NCBI GenBank assembly: GCA_963745405.1
Contig: CAVUWY010000002.1
Location: 496,001 to 560,000, forward strand
DNA from: C-114 sp963745405
GTDB taxonomy: Bacteria > Chloroflexota > Limnocylindria > Limnocylindrales > CSP1-4
Length of the DNA stretch: 64,000 bases
Reading direction: 5' to 3'
Of this stretch, positions 43,901 to 52,483 are shown in pieces; positions within the stretch are counted from its first letter, which is position 1, and each line of letters begins with the position of its first letter. The position numbers were made by a program, and so were the translations under genes. Below the pieces are notes generated by a model. That model searched no databases, was not told where the DNA came from, and saw nothing but the letters and a program-made list of their open reading frames with translations.

Positions 43901-44873
43901 CGAAGAACTCGAGCCGGATCGGCAGCGGGCTCGAGGGCGGGAAGACGTCGACGATACCGCCGCGCCGGGCGAACTCGCCCCGGCCGGCAACCTCGAGGGC
44001 GGGCACGTAACCGAGGTCGAGCAGCTCGGCGAGGAACGGCTCGAGGCCGAGTCGGGCGCCTCGCCGGAGGGTCCGCGGGACCGCCGGCAGGTCATCCGGC
44101 GCGATCGTCCGCTGCAGGAGGGCCTGGACGCTCGCGACGAGGATCCGGGCCGTGCCGGCCCGCCACGCGGCGAGGGCGGCCACCCGGGCCGCCGTCTCGT
44201 CGGGGACGAGCTCGCTGCGTTCCCAGGCGAGCGCCGTCCGTGGCTCGAGGACGGCGACCGCGGTCGGGTCGCCGAGCCAGGCACCGAGCTCCTCGGCGAC
44301 CCGGTCGCCGATCTCGGCGTCCCGGGCGATCCAGCACAGCCGTTCGCCGGCTCCGGCGAGGGCGAGAGTCGCGGCGAGATACGACTTGGCCCCGTGGGGG
44401 ACCGACGTGAGGCCGGCGTGGCGGCCGCCCGGACGAAGCGGCTCGGACGGTGCGCCGAGGCGCTCGCGGAGGGACTCGAACGAGCCGCTCGCCGCCAGGA
44501 GCGGCGGCAGTGCCGCGAGGTCGGGGACGCGACGGCCGGCACCGGCCGCGGCCGCCGGCTGCGGTGGAGTCGGGACGGCGCGCGCCGGTTCGGTCGTGTC
44601 GACCGCGTTGCCGACGCGATCTGCCGTGTCGCCGGAGGCGCTCTCCCGTCCGGCAGCTCCGCGTCGGGCGTCCTCGACCGAGGCCTCGGCATCGGCGATG
44701 TCGAAGTCGACCTCGGGACGCACCTCCCGCTCCGCCAGCAGGCGATCGAGGGCGTCGGCATCGAGGCGCGCCCCGAGCCGACGCTCCGCGCCACGCTTGC
44801 CGCGCAGCTGCCCGCCAGCAGCGCCCGGGGCGGGGCGCCGACGCGGCGGTGGCGGGTCGCCGTACTTCCTCAT
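40901..44873 (-). CDS. mfd: transcription-repair coupling factor (four frameshifts between 42135 and 42745)
   Basis: About 1322 residues once repaired. N-terminal UvrB-like module: VPHGAKSYLAATLALAGAG, RGGIVDVFPPSSPLPIRLEF; RNA-polymerase-interaction domain around LTPGDLVVHIDHGIARYERM; helicase motifs RLVVGDVGYGKTEVALRAAF (Walker A), VVVDEEQRFGVAAKERLK (DEEQ box), LTLSATPIPRTLNLAL, and the C-terminal PDSYVPDEAQKLELYRRIA. Four single-base insertions (near 42742, 42640, 42345, 42135) break it; length minus four is exactly 1323 codons. An unusual Arg/Pro-rich leader of about 130 residues precedes the fold. ATG 44873 overlaps the pth stop (ATGA). Removes stalled RNA polymerase at lesions and recruits UvrA. 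Confidence 0.9.
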
Positions 44874-45559
44874 CGCTCGTCCGTCTCGGCCGGTCGGGTC
44901 CGCCGCCAGCCCGTCCGGGTCCGCCGGATCCCGTCCGGGCCCGGCGGTCCGTCGACCGCCCCGGGCGCGGCGAGTCGATCCTCGTCGGCCGGCCGCAGCT
45001 CGAACGGATTGTGCTGGTTGGCGGCCTTGCTCGTGCCGACCCGGGCCCAGGTCTCGACGCCGTCGGCGGCCGCATCGAGCAGCTCGTCGAGGCGCTGCCG
45101 CTCGGCCGGACCGAACGTCCCGAGGACGTGGTCGACGAACCCGCGGTCGGGCGTCCCGGTGCCGACCCGCAGGCGGCTGAACTTCTCGGTCCCGAGCTCG
45201 TCGATGATCGAGCCGAGGCCGTTGTGGCCACCGGCCCCGCCGCCCTCGCGGAAGCGGAGCTTTCCGAACGGCAGGGCGAAGTCGTCGGTGACGATGAGCA
45301 GGTCGGCCAGCGGCGCGTGCTCGCGGGCGAGGACCTTGCGGACGGCGATGCCGCTGTCGTTCATGAAGGTCAGCGGTTTGACGAGGGTCAGGTCGAGGCC
45401 GTGGTAGCGACCGGCGACGACGGCGCTCGCGTCCTTCGTCCGGCCCTTGCCGTCCCAACCGGCCCGGTCGGCCAGTCGGTCGAGGACCATCCAGCCGATG
45501 TTGTGACGCGTCTGGGCGTACTGGTTGCCCGGATTCCCCAGGCCCACGACGATCTTCAC
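44870..45559 (-). CDS. pth: peptidyl-tRNA hydrolase
   Basis: 229 residues from GTG 45559 with GGAGG 4 nt upstream. Frees tRNA from peptidyl-tRNA. Motifs: KIVVGLGNPGNQYAQTRHN with the catalytic His19, LVKPLTFMNDSGIAV, VTDDFALPFGKLRFR, GGAGGHNGLGSIIDELG, and FSRLRVGTGTP. The fold ends near residue 185; the remaining 45 residues are Arg/Pro-rich and disordered-looking. The frame extends 33 bp upstream, but the GTG fits the family N-terminus. Coupled to mfd. Confidence 0.94.
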   Translation of the reverse strand: MKIVVGLGNPGNQYAQTRHNIGWMVLDRLADRAGWDGKGRTKDASAVVAGRYHGLDLTLVKPLTFMNDSGIAVRKVLAREHAPLADLLIVTDDFALPFGKLRFREGGGAGGHNGLGSIIDELGTEKFSRLRVGTGTPDRGFVDHVLGTFGPAERQRLDELLDAAADGVETWARVGTSKAANQHNPFELRPADEDRLAAPGAVDGPPGPDGIRRTRTGWRRTRPAETDER

Positions 45560-45709
45560 CGAGCCTCCGGCAGCGCGTGGCCTGCTGGTCACGCCGAACG
45601 GCCCGGTTCCGTGCGGACCGGGCTACCGGCGATGGTAGCAGCGCAGTCGGAGCCGGTCGGACCCGTGAAACAGGCGGACCGGCCCGGGCCGGATCCGGCG
45701 AGTTCGAAA

Positions 45710-45715
45710 TAGACT
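45710..45715 (+). promoter_or_regulatory. -10 box of a leaderless promoter for the P-type ATPase
   Basis: TAGACT, 7 nt before ATG 45723, in the gap divergent from pth; GC-rich palindromic sequence precedes it (about 45600-45690) and could be an operator. Confidence 0.5.
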
Positions 45716-45722
45716 CGGACCG

Positions 45723-48184
45723 ATGGAACCAGCTCCAACCCTTCGCCACGAGGCGGTCGAACGGATCGCGAACCGCGCCGACCCCGCGGCCTTCTTACGG
45801 CTCGTCGAGCGCTCGATCCTCCCGCTGACCATCATCGGGCTCTTCGCCGGTCTCCTCCTGTCGTGGAGCGGGAACGCCGACAAGGCGGCGATCGTCTGGG
45901 CGATCCCGTCCCTGATCGTCGCCGTCCGGCTGGCCTGGTCGATCGTCCGCGACGTTGCCGCAGGCCACGTCGGCGTGGATGTCATCGCGATCCTCGCCAT
46001 CGGCGGGGCGCTCCTCCTCGGCGAGTACCTCGCAGCGGCGGTCATCGCGGTCATGCTGGCGACCGGCGAGGCCCTTGAGCGGTACGCTCAGGGGCGCGCC
46101 CATCGGGAGCTGTCTGCCCTCCTCGGACGGGCGCCGCGCGACGTTCAGCGCTACGTCGACGGCCGCCTCGAGACGGTCCCCATCGACGCGGTCGAGGCGG
46201 GCGACCGGCTCGCGATCCGGCCGGGCGAGGTCGTGCCGGTCGACGGGATGGCCGTCGGCGGTCCGGCGGTCCTCGACGAATCGGCGCTGACCGGCGAGTC
46301 GCGTCTCGTGACCAGGAGCGAGGGTGAGGCGGTCTTGTCCGGAACGGTCAACGCCGGCTCATCGTTCGACCTGCGGGCGACAGCCCCGGCCGCGGCGAGC
46401 ACGTACGCCGGCATCGTCCGGCTCGTCCAGGAGGCGCAGGAGAGCAAGGCCCCGTTCGTCCGCCTCGCCGATCGCTACGCCCTCCTCTTCATCCCGGTGA
46501 CGCTGGCGATCTCGGCATCGCCTGGCTCCTGTCGGGGGACCCGGTCCGCGGCCTCGCGGTCCTGGTGGTCGCGACGCCGTGCCCGCTTCTGCTGGCCGCC
46601 CCGATCGCGATCGTCGCCGGGATATCGCGAGCCGCCCGACGCGGCGTCATCGTCAAGGGCGGGGGGCCGCTCGAGACGCTCGCCCGAGCCCGGGTCGTCC
46701 TCTTCGACAAGACCGGGACGCTGACGGCCGGCCGGCCGCGGATCGCCGGTATCGAGGTCGGCCCGGACGACATCTCGGCGACCTCGCTGCCCGGTGACAC
46801 GCCCAGGCCCGGACCGGCCCTCGACCAGACGGAGATGCTCCGACTCGCCGCTTCCGTCGAGCAGCTCTCGCCGCACGTGCTCGCCAGTGCGATCGTCCGC
46901 GCCGCCCGCGAACGTGACCTCGAGCTCGCCCCGCCGACCGACGTCGTCGAGACCGCCGGCGCGGGCGTGCGTGGGTTGGTGGACGGGAGGCTCGTCGCGG
47001 TCGGCACGGCCGACTTCTGCGCCGGCTCGAGCCGCTTCCCGCGCTGGGCCCGCGACGTCCGTCGCCGGGCGACGATCGAGGGATCGACCAGCGTCTTCGT
47101 GAGCGTCGACGGCATCGTTCGGGGCGCCCTCGTCCTCGACGATCCGCTCCGACCGGAGACACCGCGGGCTATCCGTTCCCTGCGCCGGGCCGGCTTCACC
47201 CGGATCGTCATGGTCACCGGCGACAGTGCCGCCGTCGCCGACATCGTCGGCTCGGCGATCGGGGTCGACGCCGTCCTTGCGGAGCGGGCACCCGGCGACA
47301 AGGTCGATGCCATCCGGGACGAGCGCAGCGATGCCGCGGGGCCGGTCGTGATGGTCGGCGACGGGCTCAACGACGCGCCCGCCCTCGCCCTCGCCGACGT
47401 CGGCGTCGCGATGGGCGCTCGCGGGGCGACGGCGTCGTCCGAGGCCGCCGACGTGGTCATCGCGGTCGACCGCCTCGACCGTCTGACGGAGGCCGTCCAG
47501 ATCGCCCGTCGCTCGCGCTCGATCGCGGTCCAGAGCGTGATCGCCGGCATGGGGATGTCGCTCGTGGCGATGGTCGCCGCGGCCTTCGGGCTCCTGCCCG
47601 TCGTCGCCGGCGCGATCCTGCAGGAGGCGATCGACGTCGTCGTCATCCTCAACGCCCTGCGAGCTCTCCGGGGCGGGGTCGACCAACCGATCACGATCCC
47701 CGGCTGGGCCGAGACGAGCGGAAGGCTTCGGGCGCAGCACCTCGCCCTCGAAGCGCCGATCGCCACGATCCGGGACACCGCCGACCGCCTCGACGCCATG
47801 TCGGCGGAGGCAGCCCTGACAGCGCTCCAGGCGGTGCGCCGCTTCGTCGCCGAGGATCTCGTTGCACACGAGGAGCTCGAGGATCGGACGATCTACCCGA
47901 TGCTCGCCGCAGCGATGGGATCCGACGATGCGACGGCGTCGATGCACCGGACGCACGCCGAGATCTTCCGACTGGCGCGCCTTCTCGACCGACTCATCGC
48001 CGACCTGCCGGCCGAGGGTCCGGACGTGGAGGACCGGACCGACCTCCAGCGCGTCCTCTACGGCCTCGACGCGATCCTCCGCCTTCATCAGGCCCAGGAG
48101 GAGGACCTCTACGCATCCATCGGCGATGCCGCGTCCGTGCCCGAAGGCGTAACGGCGACAGCCGCGGACGCTGCTCGTCCGTAA
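45723..48184 (+). CDS. P1B-5-type metal-exporting ATPase with C-terminal hemerythrin domain (one frameshift)
   Basis: About 820 residues once repaired. Six or more helices; actuator VLDESALTGESRLVTRSEG; TM4 metal motif VATPCPLLLAAPIAIVAG (TPC); phosphorylation site LFDKTGTLTAGRPRIAG; hinge VVMVGDGLNDAPALALADVG. From about residue 670 a helical bundle with HEELEDRTIYPMLAAAMG, MHRTHAEIFRLARLLDRLI and LRLHQAQEEDLYASI gives the histidine/glutamate pattern of a hemerythrin domain. TPC plus a hemerythrin tail marks the P1B-5 group, which exports Ni2+/Fe2+ in the members studied. Near 46520 one base is missing (VTLAIS to GIAWLLSGDP); the length is one short of a multiple of three. No N-terminal metal-binding domain. 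Confidence 0.88.
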
Positions 48185-48205
48185 GTCCGCCCGTAGCACG
48201 CCTGC

Positions 48206-48772
48206 CTATTCGAGCAGCCGGCGCTCGAGCGCTCGCATCGCGGCTTCCTCGGCGGGTTCGGCATGGTCCCAGCCGCAGACGTGAAGCGTGCCGTGGACGA
48301 CGAGGAGGCGCAGCTCGTCGGCCGGCGCCCAGCGGACGTCGCCGTTGTGGCCGCCGCGGCCCTCGTCCGCCTGGGCGATCGCCCGTTCCACCGACACGAC
48401 GATGTCGCCGAGGTGGATCCGACGACCGGGCGGCACGAAGGCGGCCGGGGGTGGATCGGCGGCCGGACGGACCGGCGAGACACCGCGGGAGTGGCCGGCG
48501 CGCGCCGGGAACTCCTCGGCCGGCAGCAGCGGGAACGACAGGACGTCCGTCGCGCCTGACTTGCCCATGTGGGTGCGGTTCAGGGCGGCCAGCTCGGCGT
48601 CTCCGGAGAGGATGAGACCGATCGAGCTGGGCGCCGGAGCGTCGGCGGCGGTGAGCGCCGCGGCGACGGCCCGGACGAGGCCGCTCACCGGGAGCGGCGA
48701 CCGGACGCCGTCGCGGACGGTGACATCGATCCGCCACGGGGGCAGGTATCGGGGGCGCGTGCGATCGGTCAC
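48206..48772 (-). CDS. ybeY: endoribonuclease YbeY
   Basis: 188 residues. A single-strand endoribonuclease for 16S rRNA maturation and ribosome quality control. Landmarks: INRTHMGKSGATDVLSFPLL (as LNRTHMGKSG), GDIVVSVERAIAQADEG, and the zinc motif VVHGTLHVCGWDH (HGxLHxxGxDH). GTG 48772 overlaps the pgpH stop (GTGA). A 35-residue Pro/Ala insert sits between strands 3 and 4. The usual phoH neighbour is absent. Confidence 0.92.
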   Translation of the reverse strand: MTDRTRPRYLPPWRIDVTVRDGVRSPLPVSGLVRAVAAALTAADAPAPSSIGLILSGDAELAALNRTHMGKSGATDVLSFPLLPAEEFPARAGHSRGVSPVRPAADPPPAAFVPPGRRIHLGDIVVSVERAIAQADEGRGGHNGDVRWAPADELRLLVVHGTLHVCGWDHAEPAEEAAMRALERRLLE

Positions 48773-50943
48773 GCGCTTGGTCCGCTGGCTCCTCCGCCGC
48801 CCGTGCCGTCGGCGGCCCGTCGGGTCTCGATCTCGATGATCTTGTTCTGCGGATAGGCGATCCGCTGGTGGTACATCCCGAGGAGCTGCTGGACGAACGC
48901 CTCCCGGATCCGCTCGACGTCGCGGAGGGTCAGGTCGCACTCATCGAACTGGCCGTCGGACATCCGCTCCTCGATGATCCGCGAGACCATCGCCCGGATG
49001 GCCGGTTCGTCGCGCGCCGAGAGCGACCGGACGGAGGCCTCGACCCCGTCGGCGAGCATGATGATGGCCGCCTCGCGCGATTGCGGTTTCGGACCCGCGT
49101 GGCGGAATCGGCGGATGTCGACGCCCGCTGCCGCGGCGGCCCCATCGACCGTGTCGAGCCCGCCGTACGGCGCGGCCGCTGCCTCCCGGGCCCGGGCGTA
49201 GAAGTAGCTCATCACCGCGGTCCCGTGGTGCTGGGGGATGAAGGCGATGAGCGTCTTCGGGAGCTTGCTCCGGTAGGCGAGCTCGATACCGTCGGCGACA
49301 TGCTGCTTGACGAGCTGGGCCGAGACCTCGGGATCGAGCTGGTCGTGGATGTTCTCGCCGCCGGCCTGGTTCTCGATGAAGGCCGCCGGGTTCTCCAGCT
49401 TGCCGATGTCGTGGTAGTAGGCCGCGACGCGCGTCAGGAGCGGGTCGGCCCCGATCGCCTCGGCGGCCCGCTCGGCGAGGTTGCCGACCATGATCGAGTG
49501 GTGGTACGTGCCGGGCGTCTCGACGAGGAGCCGCCGCAGGAGCGGCTGCGAGGGATTCGCCAGCTCGAGCATCTGGAATACCGTGAGGATCCCGAAGACG
49601 TTGCCGAGGACCGCGAACGACCCGACGGCCGCGACCGCCGAGCCGCCGCCGGCGATGATCGCCGCCCCGTAGAGCTGGAGGACGGCGGTTATGTCGCGGG
49701 CTCCGAGGAGCGAGAAGACCGTGATCACGGCCGCCCCGACGAGAGCGATGGCGATGCCCGCGTTGACGAAGGCGTTGAGTCGGTCGCCGCGCCGGACGGC
49801 GACGATGCCGGCGTAGCCGCCGAGGAAGACGTAGGTCGCGAGCTCGAGCGAGTTGCCGTTCACCGCACCCGCGATGACGCCGAGGATGGCCATGAGGACC
49901 ATCGCCGCGCCCGCGTCGAGAAGGATCGCCACGAGGATGCCGGCGGCGGCCGTGGGCAGGATGTACGGCAGGACGTTGCGACCCGCCGTCAGCTTCAGGG
50001 CGAACGTCGCGACCACGATGATGAACCCGAGGAGGACGAGGACGTTGTTGCGGTGCCACAACGTCGGACGGAACCGCCACACCCAGACGAGGAGGAGGCC
50101 CACGAGGAGCACCGCCAGGAGGATGAAGCCGCTGAGCCGGGCGCCGTCGAGGGTCGGCACGTTGAGGTTGAAGGCGTCGACCTTCTCCATCTGCTCGGGC
50201 GTGATCGGGTGGCCCTTGTCGACGATGGCCTCGCCCTGCTGGATCTCGACGATGACCGGCCGGACCCCCTGGGCCGCGGCGAGACGGGCCTGGTCGGTGA
50301 GCGGCTGGCTGAACGACGAGTTCGGGACGAGGAGGGGCCCGATCAGCTCGGCCGCGAGCACCTTCTCGTCCGCGGTGAGGTTGCCGAGGATGCGATTGGC
50401 CAGGCCGGCCCGGACGGACGCGACGTCGGAGTCGCGCAGCTCGGGCCGCTCGATGACGTCGAGGACGCGGGCCGCCTCGTCGCGGACCGCCTTCCATGAG
50501 GCGGTCGTCAGGCCCTCGAGCGTGGTCCGGCTGGCGGCGGTCAGGTCGGGCAGTACCGACTTGAGGAGCTCGGCTCGCTGGGCCGCGGTGACCGAGGCGT
50601 CGAACGCCGCGTCGACCGGCGCGACGTCGCTCGCGAAGGCGGCCGCCTGCTGGTCGGCGACGTCGGCGCCCTGGGCGGTCGTGTAGTCGTACTGCGGCAG
50701 GACCGCGGCGCTCGCCGCCGCGCGGGCGGCCTGCGTCTGGATCTCGCTCGTGAACTGGATCGTGCCCGGCGCGACGACGTCGTCCTTCGGCACCTCGCCG
50801 ACCTTGAGACCGAGGCCGCTCGGCACGATGTCGACGGCGAAGATGGCGGCGACGGCGATGATGAGCACGCTCGCCGACACGAAGAGGCGGCCGGCGTCGT
50901 GCCGGGTGAACGGATTCACCCTCGAGGGGCGCTGGGTCAACAT
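48769..50943 (-). CDS. pgpH: 7TM-HD family phosphohydrolase (PgpH/YqfF-like)
   Basis: 724 residues. One N-terminal helix (LFVSASVLIIAVAAIFAVDI), a large extracellular 7TMR-HDED domain (residues about 55-275), seven helices (about 280-480), then a cytoplasmic HD domain: LLVETPGTYHHSIMVGNLAE, VAAYYHDIGKLENPAAF (HD), AFIPQHHGTAVMSYFY. In Firmicutes such proteins degrade c-di-AMP; whether that applies here is inference. ATG 50943 shares a base with the yqeY stop (TGATG) and its own stop overlaps ybeY. Confidence 0.92.
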   Translation of the reverse strand: MLTQRPSRVNPFTRHDAGRLFVSASVLIIAVAAIFAVDIVPSGLGLKVGEVPKDDVVAPGTIQFTSEIQTQAARAAASAAVLPQYDYTTAQGADVADQQAAAFASDVAPVDAAFDASVTAAQRAELLKSVLPDLTAASRTTLEGLTTASWKAVRDEAARVLDVIERPELRDSDVASVRAGLANRILGNLTADEKVLAAELIGPLLVPNSSFSQPLTDQARLAAAQGVRPVIVEIQQGEAIVDKGHPITPEQMEKVDAFNLNVPTLDGARLSGFILLAVLLVGLLLVWVWRFRPTLWHRNNVLVLLGFIIVVATFALKLTAGRNVLPYILPTAAAGILVAILLDAGAAMVLMAILGVIAGAVNGNSLELATYVFLGGYAGIVAVRRGDRLNAFVNAGIAIALVGAAVITVFSLLGARDITAVLQLYGAAIIAGGGSAVAAVGSFAVLGNVFGILTVFQMLELANPSQPLLRRLLVETPGTYHHSIMVGNLAERAAEAIGADPLLTRVAAYYHDIGKLENPAAFIENQAGGENIHDQLDPEVSAQLVKQHVADGIELAYRSKLPKTLIAFIPQHHGTAVMSYFYARAREAAAAPYGGLDTVDGAAAAAGVDIRRFRHAGPKPQSREAAIIMLADGVEASVRSLSARDEPAIRAMVSRIIEERMSDGQFDECDLTLRDVERIREAFVQQLLGMYHQRIAYPQNKIIEIETRRAADGTGGGGASGPSA

Positions 50944-51443
50944 CAGCCGTCCGTCGAGCCTGCCCCTGCGTGGGATCCGGCGTGGGCGGCGAGGTCGGCG
51001 CCGGCGAGCGTCTGGGCGACGAGCTCGCTCACCCGCTTGCCGTCGGCTCGGCCGCGGGTCCGCGGGGCGAGCCAGCCCATGACCTTGCCGAGGTCGCGGG
51101 CCGACGAGGCCCCGGTCGCGGCGATCCCCTCGGCCACGAGGGAACGGACCTCGTCCTCGCTCAGTGCCTGGGGGAGGAACTCGGAGAGGATGGCGATCTC
51201 CGCCTCCTCCTTGGAGGCGAGGTCCTCGCGACCGCCGGCCCGGAACGCCTCGACCGACTCGCGCCGGGTCTTGACCTCGCGGGTAAGGACCGCGAGCAGC
51301 TCATCGTCGGTCAGCGGTCGCTGGTTGCGCTTCTCGACGGTGTAGGCCGCGCTCTGGGCGAGGCGCAGGGTATCGCGGCGCAGCACGTCACCCGACCGCA
51401 TGGCTGCGGTCAGTTCGTCACGAAGGCGATCGTTGAGGGACAC
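50943..51443 (-). CDS. yqeY: GatB/YqeY domain protein
   Basis: 166 residues: helical YqeY fold with SLNDRLRDELTAAMRSGD, RDTLRLAQSAAYTVEKRNQR, EAFRAGGREDLASKEEAEIA and LSEFLPQALSEDEV; the end GKVMGWLAPRTRGRADGKRV is the tail shared with GatB. Often next to rpsU, as here; a role in tRNA-dependent amidation is suspected but unproven. GTG 51443 has no close Shine-Dalgarno, though GAGGTG lies about 14 nt upstream. Cotranscribed after rpsU. Confidence 0.92.
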   Translation of the reverse strand: MSLNDRLRDELTAAMRSGDVLRRDTLRLAQSAAYTVEKRNQRPLTDDELLAVLTREVKTRRESVEAFRAGGREDLASKEEAEIAILSEFLPQALSEDEVRSLVAEGIAATGASSARDLGKVMGWLAPRTRGRADGKRVSELVAQTLAGADLAAHAGSHAGAGSTDG

Positions 51444-51517
51444 CGATGTGGCACCTCGGGGCGGGTCCGCGCGCAGGGTACGTATCTCCTCGACGGGGCC
51501 TCCCGTCGATCGACGGC

Positions 51518-51703
51518 TCAGGCCTGCTGCGTGCGGGCGTTCTTCTTGCGCTTCGCTTCCTTGCGCTTCCGCTTCACGCTCGGCTTCTCGTAGTGCTCGC
51601 GTCGGCGAGCCTCGGCGAGGATGCCGCTCTGCTGGATCTTCTTGTTGAAGCGGCGAAGGGCGCTCTCGAACGTCTCGTTCTCACCCACTCGGACTTCTGC
51701 CAA
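51518..51703 (-). CDS. rpsU: 30S ribosomal protein S21
   Basis: 61 residues. MAEVRVGENETFESALRRFN and KKIQQSGILAEARRREHYEK, then a Lys/Arg tail (SVKRKRKEAKRKKNARTQQA), are typical S21. The ten-base Shine-Dalgarno GGAGGTGATC, an exact complement of a typical 16S 3' end, ends 6-7 nt before TTG 51703, so I choose TTG rather than the GTG at 51715 that lies inside that site. Such strong pairing is notable because S21 itself sits at the anti-Shine-Dalgarno in the ribosome. Confidence 0.93.
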   Translation of the reverse strand: MAEVRVGENETFESALRRFNKKIQQSGILAEARRREHYEKPSVKRKRKEAKRKKNARTQQA

Positions 51704-51816
51704 TCGAGTGATCACCTCCCGCGGCCCGGGATCGTGCTCGACATCGCGGGTGGGCCCCGCTCGCGATGCTCCCTCAGGCCGGGAGCGTGGCGCTCGCCGG
51801 GTCCGAAGGCTCGCGG

Positions 51817-51845
51817 AGTCTAGCCGAGGGTCAAGCCGCGGTCAA
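51817..51845 (-). promoter_or_regulatory. sigma-A-type promoter for rpsU
   Basis: On the minus strand TTGACC (51840-51845), exactly 17 bp, then TAGACT (51817-51822). It would start a roughly 105-nt leader before rpsU. The best -35/-10 pair in the window. Confidence 0.68.
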
Positions 51846-51889
51846 ACGTCCACGGCGAGCTCGGGACGAGCTCCGGGCGAGTGGCCCTG

Positions 51890-51940
51890 GGCGTCCGTCA
51901 CTCAGCTCGGCGTCCGTCACTCAGCTCGACGTCCGTCGCC
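51890..51940. repeat. 19-bp tandem repeat
   Basis: GGCGTCCGTCACTCAGCTC is present twice head to tail (51890-51908, 51909-51927), then begins again as GACGTCCGTCGCC. It lies between the rpsU promoter and hairpin element A. Confidence 0.75.
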
Positions 51941-51958
51941 ACTTCGCGTGGCGATCCT

Positions 51959-52146
51959 GTGACACCTACCCACGAGGCGGGTCGTAAGTCCAAGTTACAC
52001 GCTCGAGAGGCGCGCTCCGACCCGAAACCACGCTCGAACGAGGCCGGGATGACGCGGCGGCGGGTCGATCGCGTGTCTAACACCCGTGCCACGGGTAGGT
52101 GTCACGGATCCGGGCCGTGGAGGCCGATACCACCCGTCCGGTGGGT
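51959..52146 (+). repeat. three-hairpin intergenic element, copy A
   Basis: Three hairpins of one type: ACCCA-CGAGG-CGGGT (51968-51982), ACCCG-TGCCA-CGGGT (52082-52096) and ACCCG-TCCGG-TGGGT (52132-52146). A conserved CCACGCTCGA lies between the first two. Copy B at 54777-54964 aligns without a gap over all 188 positions (about 60% identity by hand count), with identity concentrated in the hairpins. Upstream of rpsU on the other strand. Strand is given by the shared reading direction of both copies, not by known transcription. Confidence 0.7.
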
Positions 52147-52182
52147 GAGCGCGGTATGTGAGGGCGCCCCGAAGATCGGCCG

Positions 52183-52449
52183 CTATCGACCGCCGGCGAT
52201 CGCCGGGATCACGTGGACGGTGGCGTGGGCACCGACGGGGGTCGAGAGGACCGCTCGATCTCCGTCGACGAAGACGTTGATGTGCTCGCGGATGACGGGG
52301 CCCGCGTCGAGCAGCCGGTCCGCCACCCCCGGCCAGGACCCGTCGAGGCCGGCGATGACCTCGGCGACCGTGGCACCGTCGATCGTCGCCCGGTGGGGCA
52401 GCCCCGGCACGAGGACCGCGAGCGATCGCGGCAGGATGACCTGTGCCAT
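52183..52449 (-). CDS. MoaD/ThiS-family small protein
   Basis: 88 residues with a ubiquitin-like beta-grasp pattern: MAQVILPRSLAVLVPGLPHR, a helix VAEVIAGLDGSWPGVADRLL, EHINVFVDGDRAVLSTPVG and a C-terminal HVIPAIAGGR. Sulfur carriers end in GG; here one Arg follows, so processing or a non-carrier role is possible. The ATG at 52449 lies 35 bp after the stop of the BNR-repeat gene, indicating one operon. I recall this pairing from other genomes, but its function is unknown to me. Confidence 0.78.
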   Translation of the reverse strand: MAQVILPRSLAVLVPGLPHRATIDGATVAEVIAGLDGSWPGVADRLLDAGPVIREHINVFVDGDRAVLSTPVGAHATVHVIPAIAGGR

Positions 52450-52483
52450 GGCCGCGCCTGCTCCGGTCCGGTCCGTCCGGCGC

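Noticed and set aside
40815..45749. 1644-codon minus-strand open frame
   Set aside because: It strings together a pth shadow, the mfd N-terminus and shifted mfd pieces. High GC gives long spurious frames here.
51959..52146. tRNA-like or CRISPR-like array for the hairpin element
   Set aside because: No acceptor/T-loop pattern, and the three hairpins are not evenly spaced identical repeats with unique spacers.
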